A DNA stretch of 59,580 nt from Halothiobacillus sp. (GCA_018623495.1 JAAZVP010000010.1:1-59580), one strand, 5' to 3'; shown: positions 9,935 to 24,257, numbered from the stretch's first letter. Notes: a model not told the origin generated them from the sequence alone. Program-made: numbers and translations.

Positions 9935-10055
9935 GCCGAACTCCCGCAAGGGCTGCTCGGTTGCCATCATCCCGGACTGTCAATAGAATTCGCCTTCCCT
10001 AGTCCACAGATGTCGTGCGTCCATGCGGCGGCGACACAACGCGTCGGAGCACACA

Positions 10056-11222
10056 ATGGCTTGGAACGAGCCGGGCGGAAACAATCAGGATCCCTGGAAC
10101 CGGCCCCAGGGCCAGAAGGGGCCACCCGATCTGGACGAGCTGCTCAAGAAGCTGAGCCGTCGTTTCGGCGGTTTCAAGGGCGGTGGCGGCGGCTCCGGCA
10201 AGGCCGGCGGGGTTGCCTTCGGCATGGTGCTGGCCGCCGCGGTGGTAGTCTGGCTGCTCTCGGGTATCTACATCGTCAACGACGGCGAACGCGGCGTGGT
10301 TCTCGAGTTCGGCAAATACGCCGAGACCACCATGCCCGGTCCGCACTGGCACTTCCCGGCACCCATCGCCACGGTCGAGGTGGTGGACGTGGCCCAGTTC
10401 CGCTCCACGCAGCACAAGGCGCAGATGCTCACCGGCGACGAGAACATCGTCCAGGTGGACATGGCCGTGCAGTACACCGTCCGGGACCCGGCCAAGTACC
10501 TGTTCAACGTGCGCGAGCCCGATCTCACCATGAACCAGGTGAGCGAGAGTGCCCTGCGCGAGGTGGTGGGCAAGAGCGAGATGGAGTACGTGCTCACCCA
10601 GGGCCGCGCCGAGATCGCCGCCCGGGTCGAGAAGCTGATGCAGGAGATTCTCGATTCCTACGACACCGGCCTGGTGATCCGCTCGGTCAACCTCCAGGAC
10701 ACCCAGCCGCCGGAAGAGGTGCAGGGCGCCTTCGAGGACGCGATCAAGGCCCGCGAGGACAAGCAGCGCTACATCAACGAGGCCGAGGCCTACGCCAACG
10801 ACATCATCCCGCGGGCCCGGGGCGAGGCGCTCAAGATCGTCGAGGAGGCGCGCGGTTACAAGGCGCGGGTGATCAATTCCGCCCAGGGTGAGGCACAGCG
10901 CTTCATCGACCTGCTCGCCGAGTACCGGAAGGCCCCCGAGGTGACCCGTGAGCGCCTCTACATCGACACCGTCCAGGAGGTCCTTTCCAACAGCTCCAAG
11001 GTGCTGATGGGCGTCGAGGGTGGCAACAACCTGACCTACCTGCCCCTCGACCGGATCATCGGCCAGGGTACGGTTGGCGCCAACCCGCCCCAGAGCAACC
11101 GGGACAGCGGCGGCAGCCGGGGCGGGTCCGACACCACGGCCGACCGTTCCGCCTCCGGCGCGAGCAGCCGCACGCCGACCAGCCGCTCACGTATCGATTT
11201 CCGCTCCCGGGAGGTGCGCTAA
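10056..11222 (+). CDS. hflK: FtsH protease modulator HflK
   Basis: With HflC it forms the SPFH-family cage around the membrane protease FtsH. 388 residues; the ATG at 10056 (MAWNEPGGNNQDPW) is the conserved family start and has ggag just upstream. The N-terminus is Gly/Asn-rich and cytoplasmic, a single helix follows (GMVLAAAVVVWLLSGIYIV, about residues 57-75), then the SPFH domain and a long helical stretch. The C-terminal tail is rich in Ser, Gly and Arg. The TAA stop is followed immediately by the hflC ATG. Confidence 0.96.
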   Translation: MAWNEPGGNNQDPWNRPQGQKGPPDLDELLKKLSRRFGGFKGGGGGSGKAGGVAFGMVLAAAVVVWLLSGIYIVNDGERGVVLEFGKYAETTMPGPHWHFPAPIATVEVVDVAQFRSTQHKAQMLTGDENIVQVDMAVQYTVRDPAKYLFNVREPDLTMNQVSESALREVVGKSEMEYVLTQGRAEIAARVEKLMQEILDSYDTGLVIRSVNLQDTQPPEEVQGAFEDAIKAREDKQRYINEAEAYANDIIPRARGEALKIVEEARGYKARVINSAQGEAQRFIDLLAEYRKAPEVTRERLYIDTVQEVLSNSSKVLMGVEGGNNLTYLPLDRIIGQGTVGANPPQSNRDSGGSRGGSDTTADRSASGASSRTPTSRSRIDFRSREVR

Positions 11223-12101
11223 ATGCCCCGTTCGAGCCTGATCCTCATCCCACTGGTCATTCTCGGGCTGCTGGTCTGGGCCTCCACCTTCATCGTCGAC
11301 GAGCGCGAGCTGGCCATCAAGTTCCGCCTCGGTGAGATCGTCGATACCGAGTTCGAGCCCGGGCTGCACTTCAAGCTGCCGTTCGTGAACAACGTGCGCT
11401 TCTTCGACAGCCGCATCCTCACGCTGGATGCGCCGCCCGAGCGCTACCTCACCAGCGAGAAGAAGAACCTGGTGGTGGATGCCTTCATCAAGTGGCGCAT
11501 CATCGACGCGGCCGACTACTATCGCACCACGACCGGCGACGAGCGCCGCGCGGGCACGCGCCTGAGCCAGATCATCAAGAACGCCCTGCGCAACCAGTTC
11601 GGCAACCGCACCATCCAGGAAGCGATCTCCGGCGAGCGCCGCCAGATCATGGACATCGTGCGCAAGCGGGCGAATGCCGAGGCCAAGGACCTGGGTGTCG
11701 AGATCGTCGACGTGCGCATCAAGCGGGCGGACCTGCCCCCGCAGGTGAGCACCTCGGTGTTCCAGCGCATGGAGAAGGAGCGGGCCGCTGTGGCCAAGCA
11801 GTTCCGCTCCGAGGGCCAGGAAAAGGCCAAGGGCATCCGTGCGGATGCCGAGCGCCAGCGTTCCGAGATCCTCTCCAAGGCCTACGCCGAGGGGCAGAAG
11901 ATCCGCGGTGAGGGCGATGCCCGGGCCACCGCGATCTACAATGATGCGTTCACCCGCGACGAGGAGTTCTACGCCTTCTATCGCAGCCTGGACGCCTACC
12001 GGCAGGCCTTCTCCAACAAGAACGACCTGCTCGTGCTCGAACCGGACAGCGACTTCTTCCGCTACTTCGGGGACAGCCGCGGGCAAGCCGAGCAACCGTG
12101 A
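11223..12101 (+). CDS. hflC: FtsH protease modulator HflC
   Basis: Partner of HflK in the FtsH-HflKC membrane complex. 292 residues. One N-terminal helix (LILIPLVILGLLVWAST) is followed by the SPFH domain, with VVDAFIKWRIIDAADYY and VEIVDVRIKRADLP, and a charged C-terminal helix. The C-terminus has FYAFYRSLDAYRQAF, typical of the family. Confidence 0.96.
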   Translation: MPRSSLILIPLVILGLLVWASTFIVDERELAIKFRLGEIVDTEFEPGLHFKLPFVNNVRFFDSRILTLDAPPERYLTSEKKNLVVDAFIKWRIIDAADYYRTTTGDERRAGTRLSQIIKNALRNQFGNRTIQEAISGERRQIMDIVRKRANAEAKDLGVEIVDVRIKRADLPPQVSTSVFQRMEKERAAVAKQFRSEGQEKAKGIRADAERQRSEILSKAYAEGQKIRGEGDARATAIYNDAFTRDEEFYAFYRSLDAYRQAFSNKNDLLVLEPDSDFFRYFGDSRGQAEQP

Positions 12102-12158
12102 GCGCACGGTGGGTCGGCGGGGCGGAGTCCCTGATCCCGGCAAGGGCGATGGTTCGCC

Positions 12159-14848
<2,690 letters not shown>

Positions 14849-14874
14849 GCACGAATCGTTGGGTCCGGCGGTTC

Positions 14875-14956
14875 GTGGAAGCGACCTGCCGGTCGCGATT
14901 GGCGGCGGGTCGGCCTGTTCGGTCCTGGCGATTCGCGGCGGGGACGTCGCGCCCGC
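14875..14956. repeat. Degenerate REP-like inverted pair
   Basis: In the purA/tRNA-Leu gap, gtggaagcgacctgccggtc at 14875 resembles the REP half gtgggagcgacctcccggtc seen at 57217. The partner ttcgcggcggggacgtcgcg at 14932 resembles the opposite half. This appears to be a decayed copy of the REP pairs at 33490-33752 and 57217-57630. The rest of this 345-base gap holds only the tRNA gene and its likely promoter. Confidence 0.5.
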
Positions 14957-15055
14957 GGCCGGGCAAGGTCGCGCAGTGAGCGACTGCGGCGCTGCTGGAT
15001 GGCGGCTGTTGCGGTGGGTCCGGGAGCGGTCCGGGCGATCGGCAGGGAGAGGAGA

Positions 15056-15142
15056 TGGTACCGGGGGCGGGACTCGAACCCGCACGCCCTCGCGGGCAAG
15101 GGATTTTGAATCCCTCGTGTCTACCAGTTTCACCACCCCGGC
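15056..15142 (-). tRNA. tRNA-Leu (anticodon CAA)
   Basis: Read on the minus strand from 15142: acceptor GCCGGGG, D-arm with TGGTAGACAC, anticodon stem GGGAT around a TTCAAAA loop (anticodon CAA, reading UUG), a long variable arm TTGCCCGCGAGGGCGT as expected of class II tRNA-Leu, T-arm GGGTTCGAGTCCC, then CCCCGGT, discriminator A and an encoded CCA at 15058-15056. Length is 87 bases. Confidence 0.96.
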
Positions 15143-15153
15143 AGGGGACCAGA

Positions 15154-15182
15154 AGTTTAATCCACTTCACCCCCGCGCACAA
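15154..15182 (-). promoter_or_regulatory. Probable tRNA-Leu promoter
   Basis: On the minus strand TTGTGC (15182-15177), 17-base spacer, TAAACT (15159-15154), then a GC-rich run of 11 bases to the tRNA 5' end. It lies just upstream of queA on the other strand. Confidence 0.45.
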
Positions 15183-15193
15183 ACGCACCCCGC

Positions 15194-17370
<2,177 letters not shown>

Positions 17371-17420
17371 CCCCTCGGGCGAGCGCGACCCCGCCGGTGG
17401 CCGCGAATCCCTCCGACGGG

Positions 17421-17449
17421 TTAAAACTTGTCCCGGTTTCCGCGATAAT
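17421..17449 (+). promoter_or_regulatory. Likely yajC promoter
   Basis: TTAAAA (17421-17426; four of six), 17-base spacer, GATAAT (17444-17449; five of six), 39 bases before the yajC start. Confidence 0.5.
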
Positions 17450-17488
17450 GCGGGGCTGCTTTCAACCTTCCAGAGGATGACGCGACCG

Positions 17489-17824
17489 ATGAGCTTCTTC
17501 ATTTCCGATGCGATGGCCCAGGCCGCGCCCCAGGCGGGCCAGGAACCCAGCCTGCTGGCGAGCTTCCTGCCGCTGATCCTGATTTTCGCGTTGATGTACT
17601 TCCTGCTGATCCGGCCGCAGACCAAGCGCGCCAAGCAGCACCGCGAGATGGTGGAGAATCTCTCCAAGGGCGACGAGGTGGTCACCAACGGCGGCGTGCT
17701 GGGTCGCATCACCCACCTGGGGGAGACCTTCCTCACCGTGGAGATCGCCGAGGGCACCGAGATCAAGGTGCAGCGCCAGGCCGTCGCCAGCGTCATGCCC
17801 AAGGGGACCCTCAAGGAAGCCTGA
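17489..17824 (+). CDS. yajC: Sec translocon accessory protein YajC
   Basis: Small inner-membrane protein of the SecDF-YajC complex that assists protein export. 111 residues from ATG 17489 (MSFFISDAMAQAAPQ). That start fits the family and leaves about 11 bases after the agagga element; an in-frame ATG at 17477 overlaps that element and is less likely. One helix (FLPLILIFALMYFLLIRPQ, about residues 27-45) precedes a soluble domain with GDEVVTNGGVLGRI. secD is normally directly downstream, but here a 276-base inverted-repeat element intervenes. Confidence 0.93.
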   Translation: MSFFISDAMAQAAPQAGQEPSLLASFLPLILIFALMYFLLIRPQTKRAKQHREMVENLSKGDEVVTNGGVLGRITHLGETFLTVEIAEGTEIKVQRQAVASVMPKGTLKEA

Positions 17825-17835
17825 TCCCCGAATTC

Positions 17836-18111
17836 GCTAGGGAGTCTCTGCACGAATCAATAATGTCTCTGCGGGACCGCCAAGGGTCCAGGTGCAAGGC
17901 GCAGCTCGCAGTGAATGGCCGTCGCCCTTTACAAGAGCTGCAACGCAGCAGATGGGCCCTTGGCGGCCCGCCCTGGCGGGGTTTGCGGGTTTGCCCGCAC
18001 TCTTTGTTGCCGGTCCTCGACGGGCAGCCAGCCCGCCTTCGGACCGGCGCCTCGATTGCGAACAAACCCGCAAGCCAGAGGCGCCATTGATTCGTGCAGA
18101 GGCTCCCTAGA
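17836..18111. repeat. Dispersed inverted-repeat element, copy 2, between yajC and secD
   Basis: Terminal inverted repeats of 25 bases match at 24 positions: the left end begins ctagggagtctctgcacgaa at 17836, the right end finishes gattcgtgcagaggctcccta(g) at 18111. As in copy 1, an inner pair cgccaagggtcc / gggcccttggcgg and the core gcagctcgcagtgaatggcc are present, but the filler on the right differs and holds another hairpin built from gcgggtttgcccgc-like sequence. No gene is convincing. It accounts for almost all of the 352 bases between yajC and secD. Confidence 0.8.
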
Positions 18112-18176
18112 CGCGGGCCGCCGGCCCGCGTTCCGCTTTCGGCCAGGAAACGAAGGAATCAACGAGTGCTGGCGCA

Positions 18177-20051
18177 ATGATCAATCGCTACCCGCTATGG
18201 AAATACCTCCTGATCCTCGCCGTGGTGCTGGTCGGGGTGGTCTACGCCTTGCCCAACCTCTACGGCCAGGACCCGGCCCTGCAGGTCTCCAATCGCGTGG
18301 ACCAGGTGGACGCCGCCGACCTGGCCACCGTCAAGTCGACGCTGGAGGAGGCCGGCATCGAGTACCGCTCCATCGCCATCGAGGAGGGGCGGCTGCTGGT
18401 GCGCTTCGGCGACACCGAGGCCCAGCTCGAGGCCGCCGACGTGGTCAAGGATGCCCTGGACAACACCTACGTGACCGCGCTCTCGCTGGCCCCGGCCACC
18501 CCGGGCTGGCTGCGTTCGCTCAACGCCAAGCCCATGTACCTGGGGCTCGACCTGCGCGGCGGGGTGCATTTCCTGCTGCAGGTGGACATGGAGGCCGCCG
18601 TGGACCAGGCCTACGAGCGCTTCGTCGACGAGCTGCGCACCTTCATGCGCGGCGAGAAGATCCGCTACGTGGGCGTGACCCATGACGCCGACGGCCTGGA
18701 GGTCCGCTTCCGCGATGCCGAGACACGCGACAAGGCCGAGACGATGCTCTCCCGCCAGTACGAGGAGCTCGAGTTCGAGTCGCTGGATGCCGACGGCAAG
18801 GCCTACCTGCGGGCCCGGCTGACCGAGGACGCCCTGCTGGCCGAGCGCAAGGCGGCGGTCAAGCAGAACATCACCACCCTGCGCAACCGGGTCAACGAGC
18901 TGGGCGTGGCCGAGCCGGTGATCCAGCGCCAGGGGGACTCGCGCATCGTCGTCCAGCTTCCCGGGGTGCAGGATACCGCCCGTGCCAAGGAGATCCTCGG
19001 CGCCACCGCCACCCTGGAGTTCCGCCTGGTGCACGGCTCCCGGGCGGACTGGCAGGAGGCCGAGCGCACCGGCCATGCGCCCGTGGGCACGCGCCTCTAC
19101 TCGCAGCGCAACGGTGAGCCGGTGTTGCTCAAGCGCCGCGTGATCGTCACCGGCGACCAGATCACCGACGCCTCCTCGGGCATCGAGCAGCAGAGCGGCA
19201 CGCCGGCGGTGTTCGTCACGCTCAACGGTGAGGGGGCGCGGCGCATGAGCGACGTGACCTCCGAGAACATCGGCAAGCCCATGGCCGTGGTCTTCATCGA
19301 GAACAAGGTAAAGACCGTCGAGCGGGACGGCAAGGAAGAGCAGGTGCGGCGCACCGTGGAGGAGGTGATCAACATCGCCACCATCCGCGACCAGCTCTCC
19401 AAGCGCTTCCAGATCTCGGGGCTGGACAACACCCGGGAGGCCCGCGACCTGGCGCTGCTGCTGCGTGCCGGTGCCCTGCGTGCCCCGGTGCAGATCGTCG
19501 AGGAGCGTACCGTGGGCCCGAGCCTGGGGCAGCAGAACATCAACCAGGGCTTCATGTCCGTGATCATCGGTTTCTTGCTGGTGCTGGTGTTCATGGCCGC
19601 CTACTACCGGGTCTTCGGCCTGTTCGCCAACGCCGCGCTGGCGCTCAACCTGGTGATGATCGTGGCCGTGCTGTCGATGATCCAGGCCACGCTCACCCTG
19701 CCGGGCATCGCCGGTATCGTGCTCACGGTGGGCATGGCGGTGGACGCCAACGTGCTGATCTTCGAGCGCATCCGCGAGGAATTGCGTAACGGCAACAGCC
19801 CGCACGCCTCCATCGCCTCGGGCTACGGCAAGGCGGTGGCCACCATCGCCGACGCCAACATCACCACCCTGATCGCGGCGGTGGTGCTGTTCTCCTTCGG
19901 CACCGGCCCGATCAAGGGCTTCGCGGTGACGCTCTCCATCGGCATCCTGACGTCGATGTTCACCGCGATCATGCTCACCCGGGCGCTGGTCAACCTGAGC
20001 TACGGGCGCAAGCCGCGCATCCACTCGCTTTCCATCGGAGGGGTCAAATGA
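18177..20051 (+). CDS. secD: Protein translocase subunit SecD
   Basis: Proton-motive-force driven subunit that pulls exported proteins through SecYEG on the periplasmic side. 624 residues (E. coli 615). An N-terminal helix (LLILAVVLVGVVYALPNL) is followed by a large periplasmic region with LGLDLRGGVHFLLQVDM, and then about five C-terminal helices carrying GIVLTVGMAVDANVLIFERI and IADANITTLIAAVVLFSFG. The last four bases (ATGA) overlap the secF start. Confidence 0.97.
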   Translation: MINRYPLWKYLLILAVVLVGVVYALPNLYGQDPALQVSNRVDQVDAADLATVKSTLEEAGIEYRSIAIEEGRLLVRFGDTEAQLEAADVVKDALDNTYVTALSLAPATPGWLRSLNAKPMYLGLDLRGGVHFLLQVDMEAAVDQAYERFVDELRTFMRGEKIRYVGVTHDADGLEVRFRDAETRDKAETMLSRQYEELEFESLDADGKAYLRARLTEDALLAERKAAVKQNITTLRNRVNELGVAEPVIQRQGDSRIVVQLPGVQDTARAKEILGATATLEFRLVHGSRADWQEAERTGHAPVGTRLYSQRNGEPVLLKRRVIVTGDQITDASSGIEQQSGTPAVFVTLNGEGARRMSDVTSENIGKPMAVVFIENKVKTVERDGKEEQVRRTVEEVINIATIRDQLSKRFQISGLDNTREARDLALLLRAGALRAPVQIVEERTVGPSLGQQNINQGFMSVIIGFLLVLVFMAAYYRVFGLFANAALALNLVMIVAVLSMIQATLTLPGIAGIVLTVGMAVDANVLIFERIREELRNGNSPHASIASGYGKAVATIADANITTLIAAVVLFSFGTGPIKGFAVTLSIGILTSMFTAIMLTRALVNLSYGRKPRIHSLSIGGVK

Positions 20052-20992
20052 TCAAAGCGCTCAAGGGACAGTCCAACCTGGACTTCATGGGCCGGCGCAA
20101 GCTGGCCGTGGGCCTTTCGCTGGCGCTGATCCTGCTCTCGCTGGTCAGCCTGGCCACGCGCGGCCTCGACCTGGGGATCGACTTCACCGGCGGCACGCTG
20201 ATCGAGGTGGGCTACCCTGAGGCGGTGGACCTGGCCGGCGTGCGCGGGGCCCTGGAGACGGGGGGCATCGAGGATGCCACGGTACAGCACTTCGGTACCT
20301 CCCACGAGGTGCTGGTGCGCATGCCCCCGCAGCCCGAGGCCGAGGCCCGCGCCCAGCTCTCCAACGAGGTCCTCGACACCCTCCAGGCCCACGGGCCGGC
20401 CGGGGCCGAGATGCGCCGGGTGGAGTTCGTCGGCCCGGCGGTGGGCGACGAGCTCACCAACGACGGCGGGCTGGCAGTGCTCTACGCCCTGATCGGCATC
20501 CTGATCTATGTCGCCTTCCGTTTCGAGTTCCGCTTCGCCATCGGCTCGGTGATGGCCCTGGTGCACGACGTGATCATCACCCTGGGCATCCTCTCGGCGC
20601 TGCAGGTGAAGTTCGACCTGTCGGTGGTGGCCGCCCTGCTGGCGGTGATCGGCTACTCGCTCAACGACACGATCGTGGTCTTCGACCGCATCCGTGAGAA
20701 CTTCCGCAAGCTGCGCAAGACCGACAGCGAGGGGATCATCAACGTTTCCCTCAACCACACCCTGGCGCGCACGCTGATGACCTCCGTGACCACCCTGCTG
20801 GTGCTGCTGGCGCTGTTCGTGCTCGGCGGCGAGGTGATCAACGCCTTCGCCTTGACGCTGATCATCGGCGTGCTGGTGGGGACCTACTCCTCGATCTTCG
20901 TGGCCTCGAGCTCGGCGCTCATGCTGGGCGTGAGCAAGGCCGACCTGATGCCCCCCGAGAAGGAGGGCGCGGAGGCCGAGCAAGGGCCCTGA
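20048..20992 (+). CDS. secF: Protein translocase subunit SecF
   Basis: Partner of SecD. 314 residues. One N-terminal helix precedes GIDFTGGTLIEV, then a periplasmic region, then five helices with AVIGYSLNDTIVVFDRIREN and ARTLMTSVTTLLVLLALF. It is translationally coupled to secD. A clear terminator follows 34 bases after the stop. Confidence 0.97.
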   Translation: MIKALKGQSNLDFMGRRKLAVGLSLALILLSLVSLATRGLDLGIDFTGGTLIEVGYPEAVDLAGVRGALETGGIEDATVQHFGTSHEVLVRMPPQPEAEARAQLSNEVLDTLQAHGPAGAEMRRVEFVGPAVGDELTNDGGLAVLYALIGILIYVAFRFEFRFAIGSVMALVHDVIITLGILSALQVKFDLSVVAALLAVIGYSLNDTIVVFDRIRENFRKLRKTDSEGIINVSLNHTLARTLMTSVTTLLVLLALFVLGGEVINAFALTLIIGVLVGTYSSIFVASSSALMLGVSKADLMPPEKEGAEAEQGP

Positions 20993-21025
20993 GCAGCGGC
21001 ACGACGACCGCCGGACGCCGGGAGA

Positions 21026-21050
21026 GGGGGCCGCATCGGCCCCCTTTCTT
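21026..21050 (+). terminator. Rho-independent terminator after secF
   Basis: Perfect 8-bp stem GGGGGCCG / CGGCCCCC around loop CAT, followed by TTTCTT. It closes the secDF unit before convergent suhB. The 164 bases between it and suhB show nothing recognisable. Confidence 0.85.
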
Positions 21051-21214
21051 GTGGTGCTTGCATTTTGCCGTGAAGCAGGCGGTCTGTGAGCGACGTGATC
21101 GGGCGTTCGCGCACCTTCGGGGCCGATGTTCTTCCTCTGCGCTTGCTGCCGGGGGTTGCCGGGCGAGCGGTGGGCGATCCGGTCCGCCCTGAAGACCCCG
21201 GCGGGGAAGGGGGA

Positions 21215-22024
21215 TCAGCCGCGTTCTTCGGGGGCGAGCTCGTCCTGGAGGGTCTGGAGCATCTGGTGGAAGAGCTTGGGGTTGGCGCAGAGGACGTTGC
21301 CGGAATCGAAGTAGCCGGCCTCGCCGGTGAAGTCGGCCACCAGCCCGCCGGCCTCGCGGATCAGCAGTACCCCGGCGGCCAGGTCCCAGGGCTTGAGACC
21401 GAACTCCCAGAAGCCGTCCAGGCGACCGGCGGCGACATAGGCCAGGTCCAGTGCCGCGGAGCCGGCCCGGCGGATGCCCGCCGTGCCCGGGTAGAGCGCG
21501 CGGAAGGTGCGCAGGTAGCGGTCGAGATCCTGGTCGTCGCGGAAGGTGAAGCCGGTGCCCAGCAGGGCGGCTTCCAGCGTGCGCCGGGTGGAGACCCGCA
21601 GGCGGCGGTTGTTGAGGAAGGCGCCGCCGCCCCTGGAGGCGGTGAACATCTCCTCGGTGAGCGGGTCGTAGACTACCGCCTGGTCGAGCCGGCCGTTCTT
21701 GCGCAGGGCGATGGAGACGGCGAACTGCGGGAAGCCGTGGAGGAAGTTTGTGGTACCATCGAGCGGGTCGATGACCCACTGGTATTCCGCCTCAGGCGAG
21801 CCATGGTGGCCGGACTCCTCGGCGAGGATCGCGTGCTCGGGATAGGCCCGGGCAATGCGCTCGACGACGGCGGCTTCGGCCTTGCGGTCCACCTCGGTGA
21901 CGAAGTCGTTGCGCCGCTTGGTCTCCACCGACAGCGTGTCGCCCCGCTCCACCGAGCGAAGAATGATCCGGCCGGCGTCGCGTGCGGCCCGCACGGCGGT
22001 GTTAAGCATCGGGTGGATGGCCAT
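21215..22024 (-). CDS. suhB: Inositol-1-monophosphatase family protein SuhB
   Basis: Mg-dependent, lithium-sensitive-type phosphatase; in E. coli SuhB also joins the rRNA antitermination complex. 269 residues. Metal-site motifs: LAEESGHHG, WVIDPLDGTTNFLHGFP and KPWDLAAGVLLIREAGG. ATG 22024 (MAIHPMLNTAVRAARDAG) is the usual start. It is divergent from trmJ, as in many gammaproteobacteria. Confidence 0.95.
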   Translation of the reverse strand: MAIHPMLNTAVRAARDAGRIILRSVERGDTLSVETKRRNDFVTEVDRKAEAAVVERIARAYPEHAILAEESGHHGSPEAEYQWVIDPLDGTTNFLHGFPQFAVSIALRKNGRLDQAVVYDPLTEEMFTASRGGGAFLNNRRLRVSTRRTLEAALLGTGFTFRDDQDLDRYLRTFRALYPGTAGIRRAGSAALDLAYVAAGRLDGFWEFGLKPWDLAAGVLLIREAGGLVADFTGEAGYFDSGNVLCANPKLFHQMLQTLQDELAPEERG

Positions 22025-22037
22025 GGATTGCGCCTGG

Positions 22038-22067
22038 TTGCGTTTTTGCGGGACGCCGGATTATACC
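22038..22067. promoter_or_regulatory. Divergent suhB/trmJ promoter region with shared -10
   Basis: The bases attata at 22060-22065 read TATAAT on the minus strand, a perfect -10 located 36 bases before suhB. On the plus strand the same spot gives TATACC (22062-22067) with TTGCGT 18 bases upstream (22038-22043) for trmJ. No good -35 was found for suhB. Confidence 0.4.
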
Positions 22068-22103
22068 GCCGTTGCCACCTGCAAGGCCATAGCGCCCATC
22101 TCC

Positions 22104-22880
22104 ATGACCCGTGATACCCGCGAACTGCCCCGAACCGACGCCCTGGGCGACATCCGCGTGGTCCTGGTGGGGACCTCCCACCCGGGCAACATCGGTGCCG
22201 CGGCGCGGGCGATGAAGACCATGGGCCTGGAGCGGCTGGTGCTGGTGGCGCCGGAGCGCTTTCCCGACGCCGAGGCGACCGCCCGGGCCTCGGGGGCCGA
22301 CGACCTGCTGGGGCGGGCCGAGGTGGTGGCGACGCTGGACGAGGCACTCGCCGGCTGCGGCCTGGTGTTCGGCGCCAGCGCCCGGCTGCGCAGCCTGCCG
22401 CTGCCGCTGCTCGACCCCCGGGCCGCGGCGGGCCGGGCGCTGGAAGCGGCTGCCGCCACGCCGGTGGCGCTGGTCTTCGGGCGGGAGGATTCGGGGCTCG
22501 CCAACGACGAGCTGGATCGCTGCCACTACCTGCTCAACATCCCCACGGTGGCCGGCTTCGGCTCGCTCAATCTCGGCGCGGCGGTCCAGGTGGTGGCCTA
22601 CGAGCTGCGCATGGCGGCGCTGGCCGGCGATCGACCGGCGTCGCCGCGGATCGATGCCCAGGCGGCCACCGCCGAGCAGATGGCGGGTTTCTATGCCCAT
22701 CTCGAGGCCACCCTGGCGCGCATCGAGTTCCTCGACCGCGACAACCCGGGGCCGGTGCTGCGCAAGTTCCGCCGGCTGTTCAACCGGGTGCGCGTCAATC
22801 GCAACGAGCTGGCCATGCTGCGCGGGGTGCTCAGCGCCGCCGATCGCATGGCGCGGCTGGCCGGCAAGCACGAGGACTGA
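22104..22880 (+). CDS. trmJ: tRNA (cytidine/uridine-2'-O-)-methyltransferase TrmJ
   Basis: SPOUT-fold enzyme that methylates the 2'-OH of nucleotide 32 in tRNAs. 258 residues from ATG 22104 ([16 protein letters not shown]). Motifs: [35 protein letters not shown] and the knotted SAM site [21 protein letters not shown]-terminal helical extension follows ([16 protein letters not shown]). cysE begins 4 bases after the stop. Confidence 0.95.
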   Translation: MTRDTRELPRTDALGDIRVVLVGTSHPGNIGAAARAMKTMGLERLVLVAPERFPDAEATARASGADDLLGRAEVVATLDEALAGCGLVFGASARLRSLPLPLLDPRAAAGRALEAAAATPVALVFGREDSGLANDELDRCHYLLNIPTVAGFGSLNLGAAVQVVAYELRMAALAGDRPASPRIDAQAATAEQMAGFYAHLEATLARIEFLDRDNPGPVLRKFRRLFNRVRVNRNELAMLRGVLSAADRMARLAGKHED

Positions 22881-22884
22881 GCGA

Positions 22885-23691
22885 ATGTTCGAGCGGCTGA
22901 AGGAAGACATCGGCGTGGTGTTCGAGCGCGACCCGGCGGCGCGTAGCGTCTTCGAGGTGCTCACCACCTACCCGGGGATCCACGCGGTCCTCGCCCACCG
23001 CCTGGCCCACGGGTTGTGGTCCCGGCGCCTGCGCTGGCTGGCGCGGGTGATCGCCAACGTCGCGCGGCTGTTCACCGGCATCGAGATCCATCCCGGGGCG
23101 CGCATCGGCCGGCGGTTCTTCATCGACCACGGCATGGGCGTGGTGATCGGGGAGACCGCCGAGATCGGCGACGACTGCACCCTCTACCACGGCGTGACCC
23201 TGGGCGGGACCTCCTGGAGCCGGGGCAAGCGCCACCCGACCCTGGGCGACGACGTGGTGGTGGGCGCCGGCGCCAAGATCCTCGGTCCCATCGAGCTGGG
23301 CAGCGGGGCGCGGGTGGGGTCCAACGCGGTGGTGCTCAAGGACGTGCCGGAGGGCACCACGGTGGTGGGCATCCCCGGCCGGCTGGTGAAGAAGCGCACG
23401 CGCGACGAGCGCCGCGAGGCGCTGGCCCGCAAGATGGGTTTCGATGCCTACGGCATCAGCCGCGACATGCCCGACCCCGTGGCCCACGCCATCAACTGCA
23501 TGCTCGACCACATCCACGCGCTGGACGACAAGGTGATGCGCATGTCCTCCACCATCCGCGAGCTGGGCGGTACGGTGGACGAGTCCGAACTGCCCACCCT
23601 GGATGCCTGCGAGCTGGGGGACGGCGCCGACGACGAGCCGGCCCGGTCGGGCACGCAAGCCGATCCGGCGAGCGGCGAGCGGCGGGACTGA
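22885..23691 (+). CDS. cysE: Serine O-acetyltransferase CysE
   Basis: Acetylates serine for cysteine synthesis. 268 residues from ATG 22885. The N-terminal helical part has [19 protein letters not shown]; the left-handed beta-helix has [59 protein letters not shown] hydrophilic C-terminal tail of about 40 residues (ending ASGERRD) extends past the usual end. It lies directly before iscR, the usual arrangement outside the enterics. Confidence 0.95.
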   Translation: MFERLKEDIGVVFERDPAARSVFEVLTTYPGIHAVLAHRLAHGLWSRRLRWLARVIANVARLFTGIEIHPGARIGRRFFIDHGMGVVIGETAEIGDDCTLYHGVTLGGTSWSRGKRHPTLGDDVVVGAGAKILGPIELGSGARVGSNAVVLKDVPEGTTVVGIPGRLVKKRTRDERREALARKMGFDAYGISRDMPDPVAHAINCMLDHIHALDDKVMRMSSTIRELGGTVDESELPTLDACELGDGADDEPARSGTQADPASGERRD

Positions 23692-23693
23692 TG

Positions 23694-23723
23694 TTGTCCG
23701 GTCGCCGGGGCCTTGCCTATACT
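23694..23723 (+). promoter_or_regulatory. Likely iscR promoter
   Basis: TTGTCC (23694-23699), 18-base spacer, TATACT (23718-23723), 31 bases before iscR. No convincing type 1 IscR operator (GACT-WWW-AGTC type) overlaps it. Confidence 0.5.
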
Positions 23724-23753
23724 CCAAGCAACTGATTCGCGCGGATAATAACG

Positions 23754-24257
23754 ATGAAGCTGACCACCAAGGGCCGCTACGCGGTGACGGCCATCCTCGA
23801 TCTCGCCCTGCACGAGGGCGAGGGGCCGATCGCCCTGGCCGACATCTCCCGCCGCCAGGGCATCTCGCTGTCCTATCTCGAGCAGCTCTTCGCCCGCCTG
23901 CGGCGCAACGGCCTGGTGACGAGCACGCGAGGGCCCGGGGGCGGCTACACGCTCAGTCGGCGGGCCGACCAGATCGACGTCGCCTCGGTGGTGGCCTCCG
24001 TGGACGAGTCCATGGACACCACCCGTTGCGGAGGCAATCTCGATTGCCAGCGCAACCTGCAGTGCCTGACCCACGACCTGTGGATGGATCTTACCGAGCA
24101 GATCTATCGTTTCCTCTCGGGCATCAGCCTGCAGGACCTCATGGACCGCAAGGGCGTGCGCGAGGTCGCCCGTCGCCAGGACAACGGCGGCGGCTGGCGG
24201 GCCTGCCCGGGCTCCGGAAAGAACGAACTTCCGGACTGCATCAAGGTCGAAGATTGA
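23754..24257 (+). CDS. iscR: Rrf2-family iron-sulfur cluster regulator IscR
   Basis: Transcription factor that senses Fe-S status through a [2Fe-2S] cluster. 167 residues. The winged helix starts [20 protein letters not shown] and has [19 protein letters not shown] and [10 protein letters not shown]. Cluster ligands are at C92, C98 and C104 with H107 ([17 protein letters not shown]), identical in position to E. coli IscR, so cluster binding should be intact. The C-terminal tail is longer than needed. Unlike usual, no iscS, iscU or iscA follows: the next gene is ndk. Confidence 0.95.
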   Translation: MKLTTKGRYAVTAILDLALHEGEGPIALADISRRQGISLSYLEQLFARLRRNGLVTSTRGPGGGYTLSRRADQIDVASVVASVDESMDTTRCGGNLDCQRNLQCLTHDLWMDLTEQIYRFLSGISLQDLMDRKGVREVARRQDNGGGWRACPGSGKNELPDCIKVED

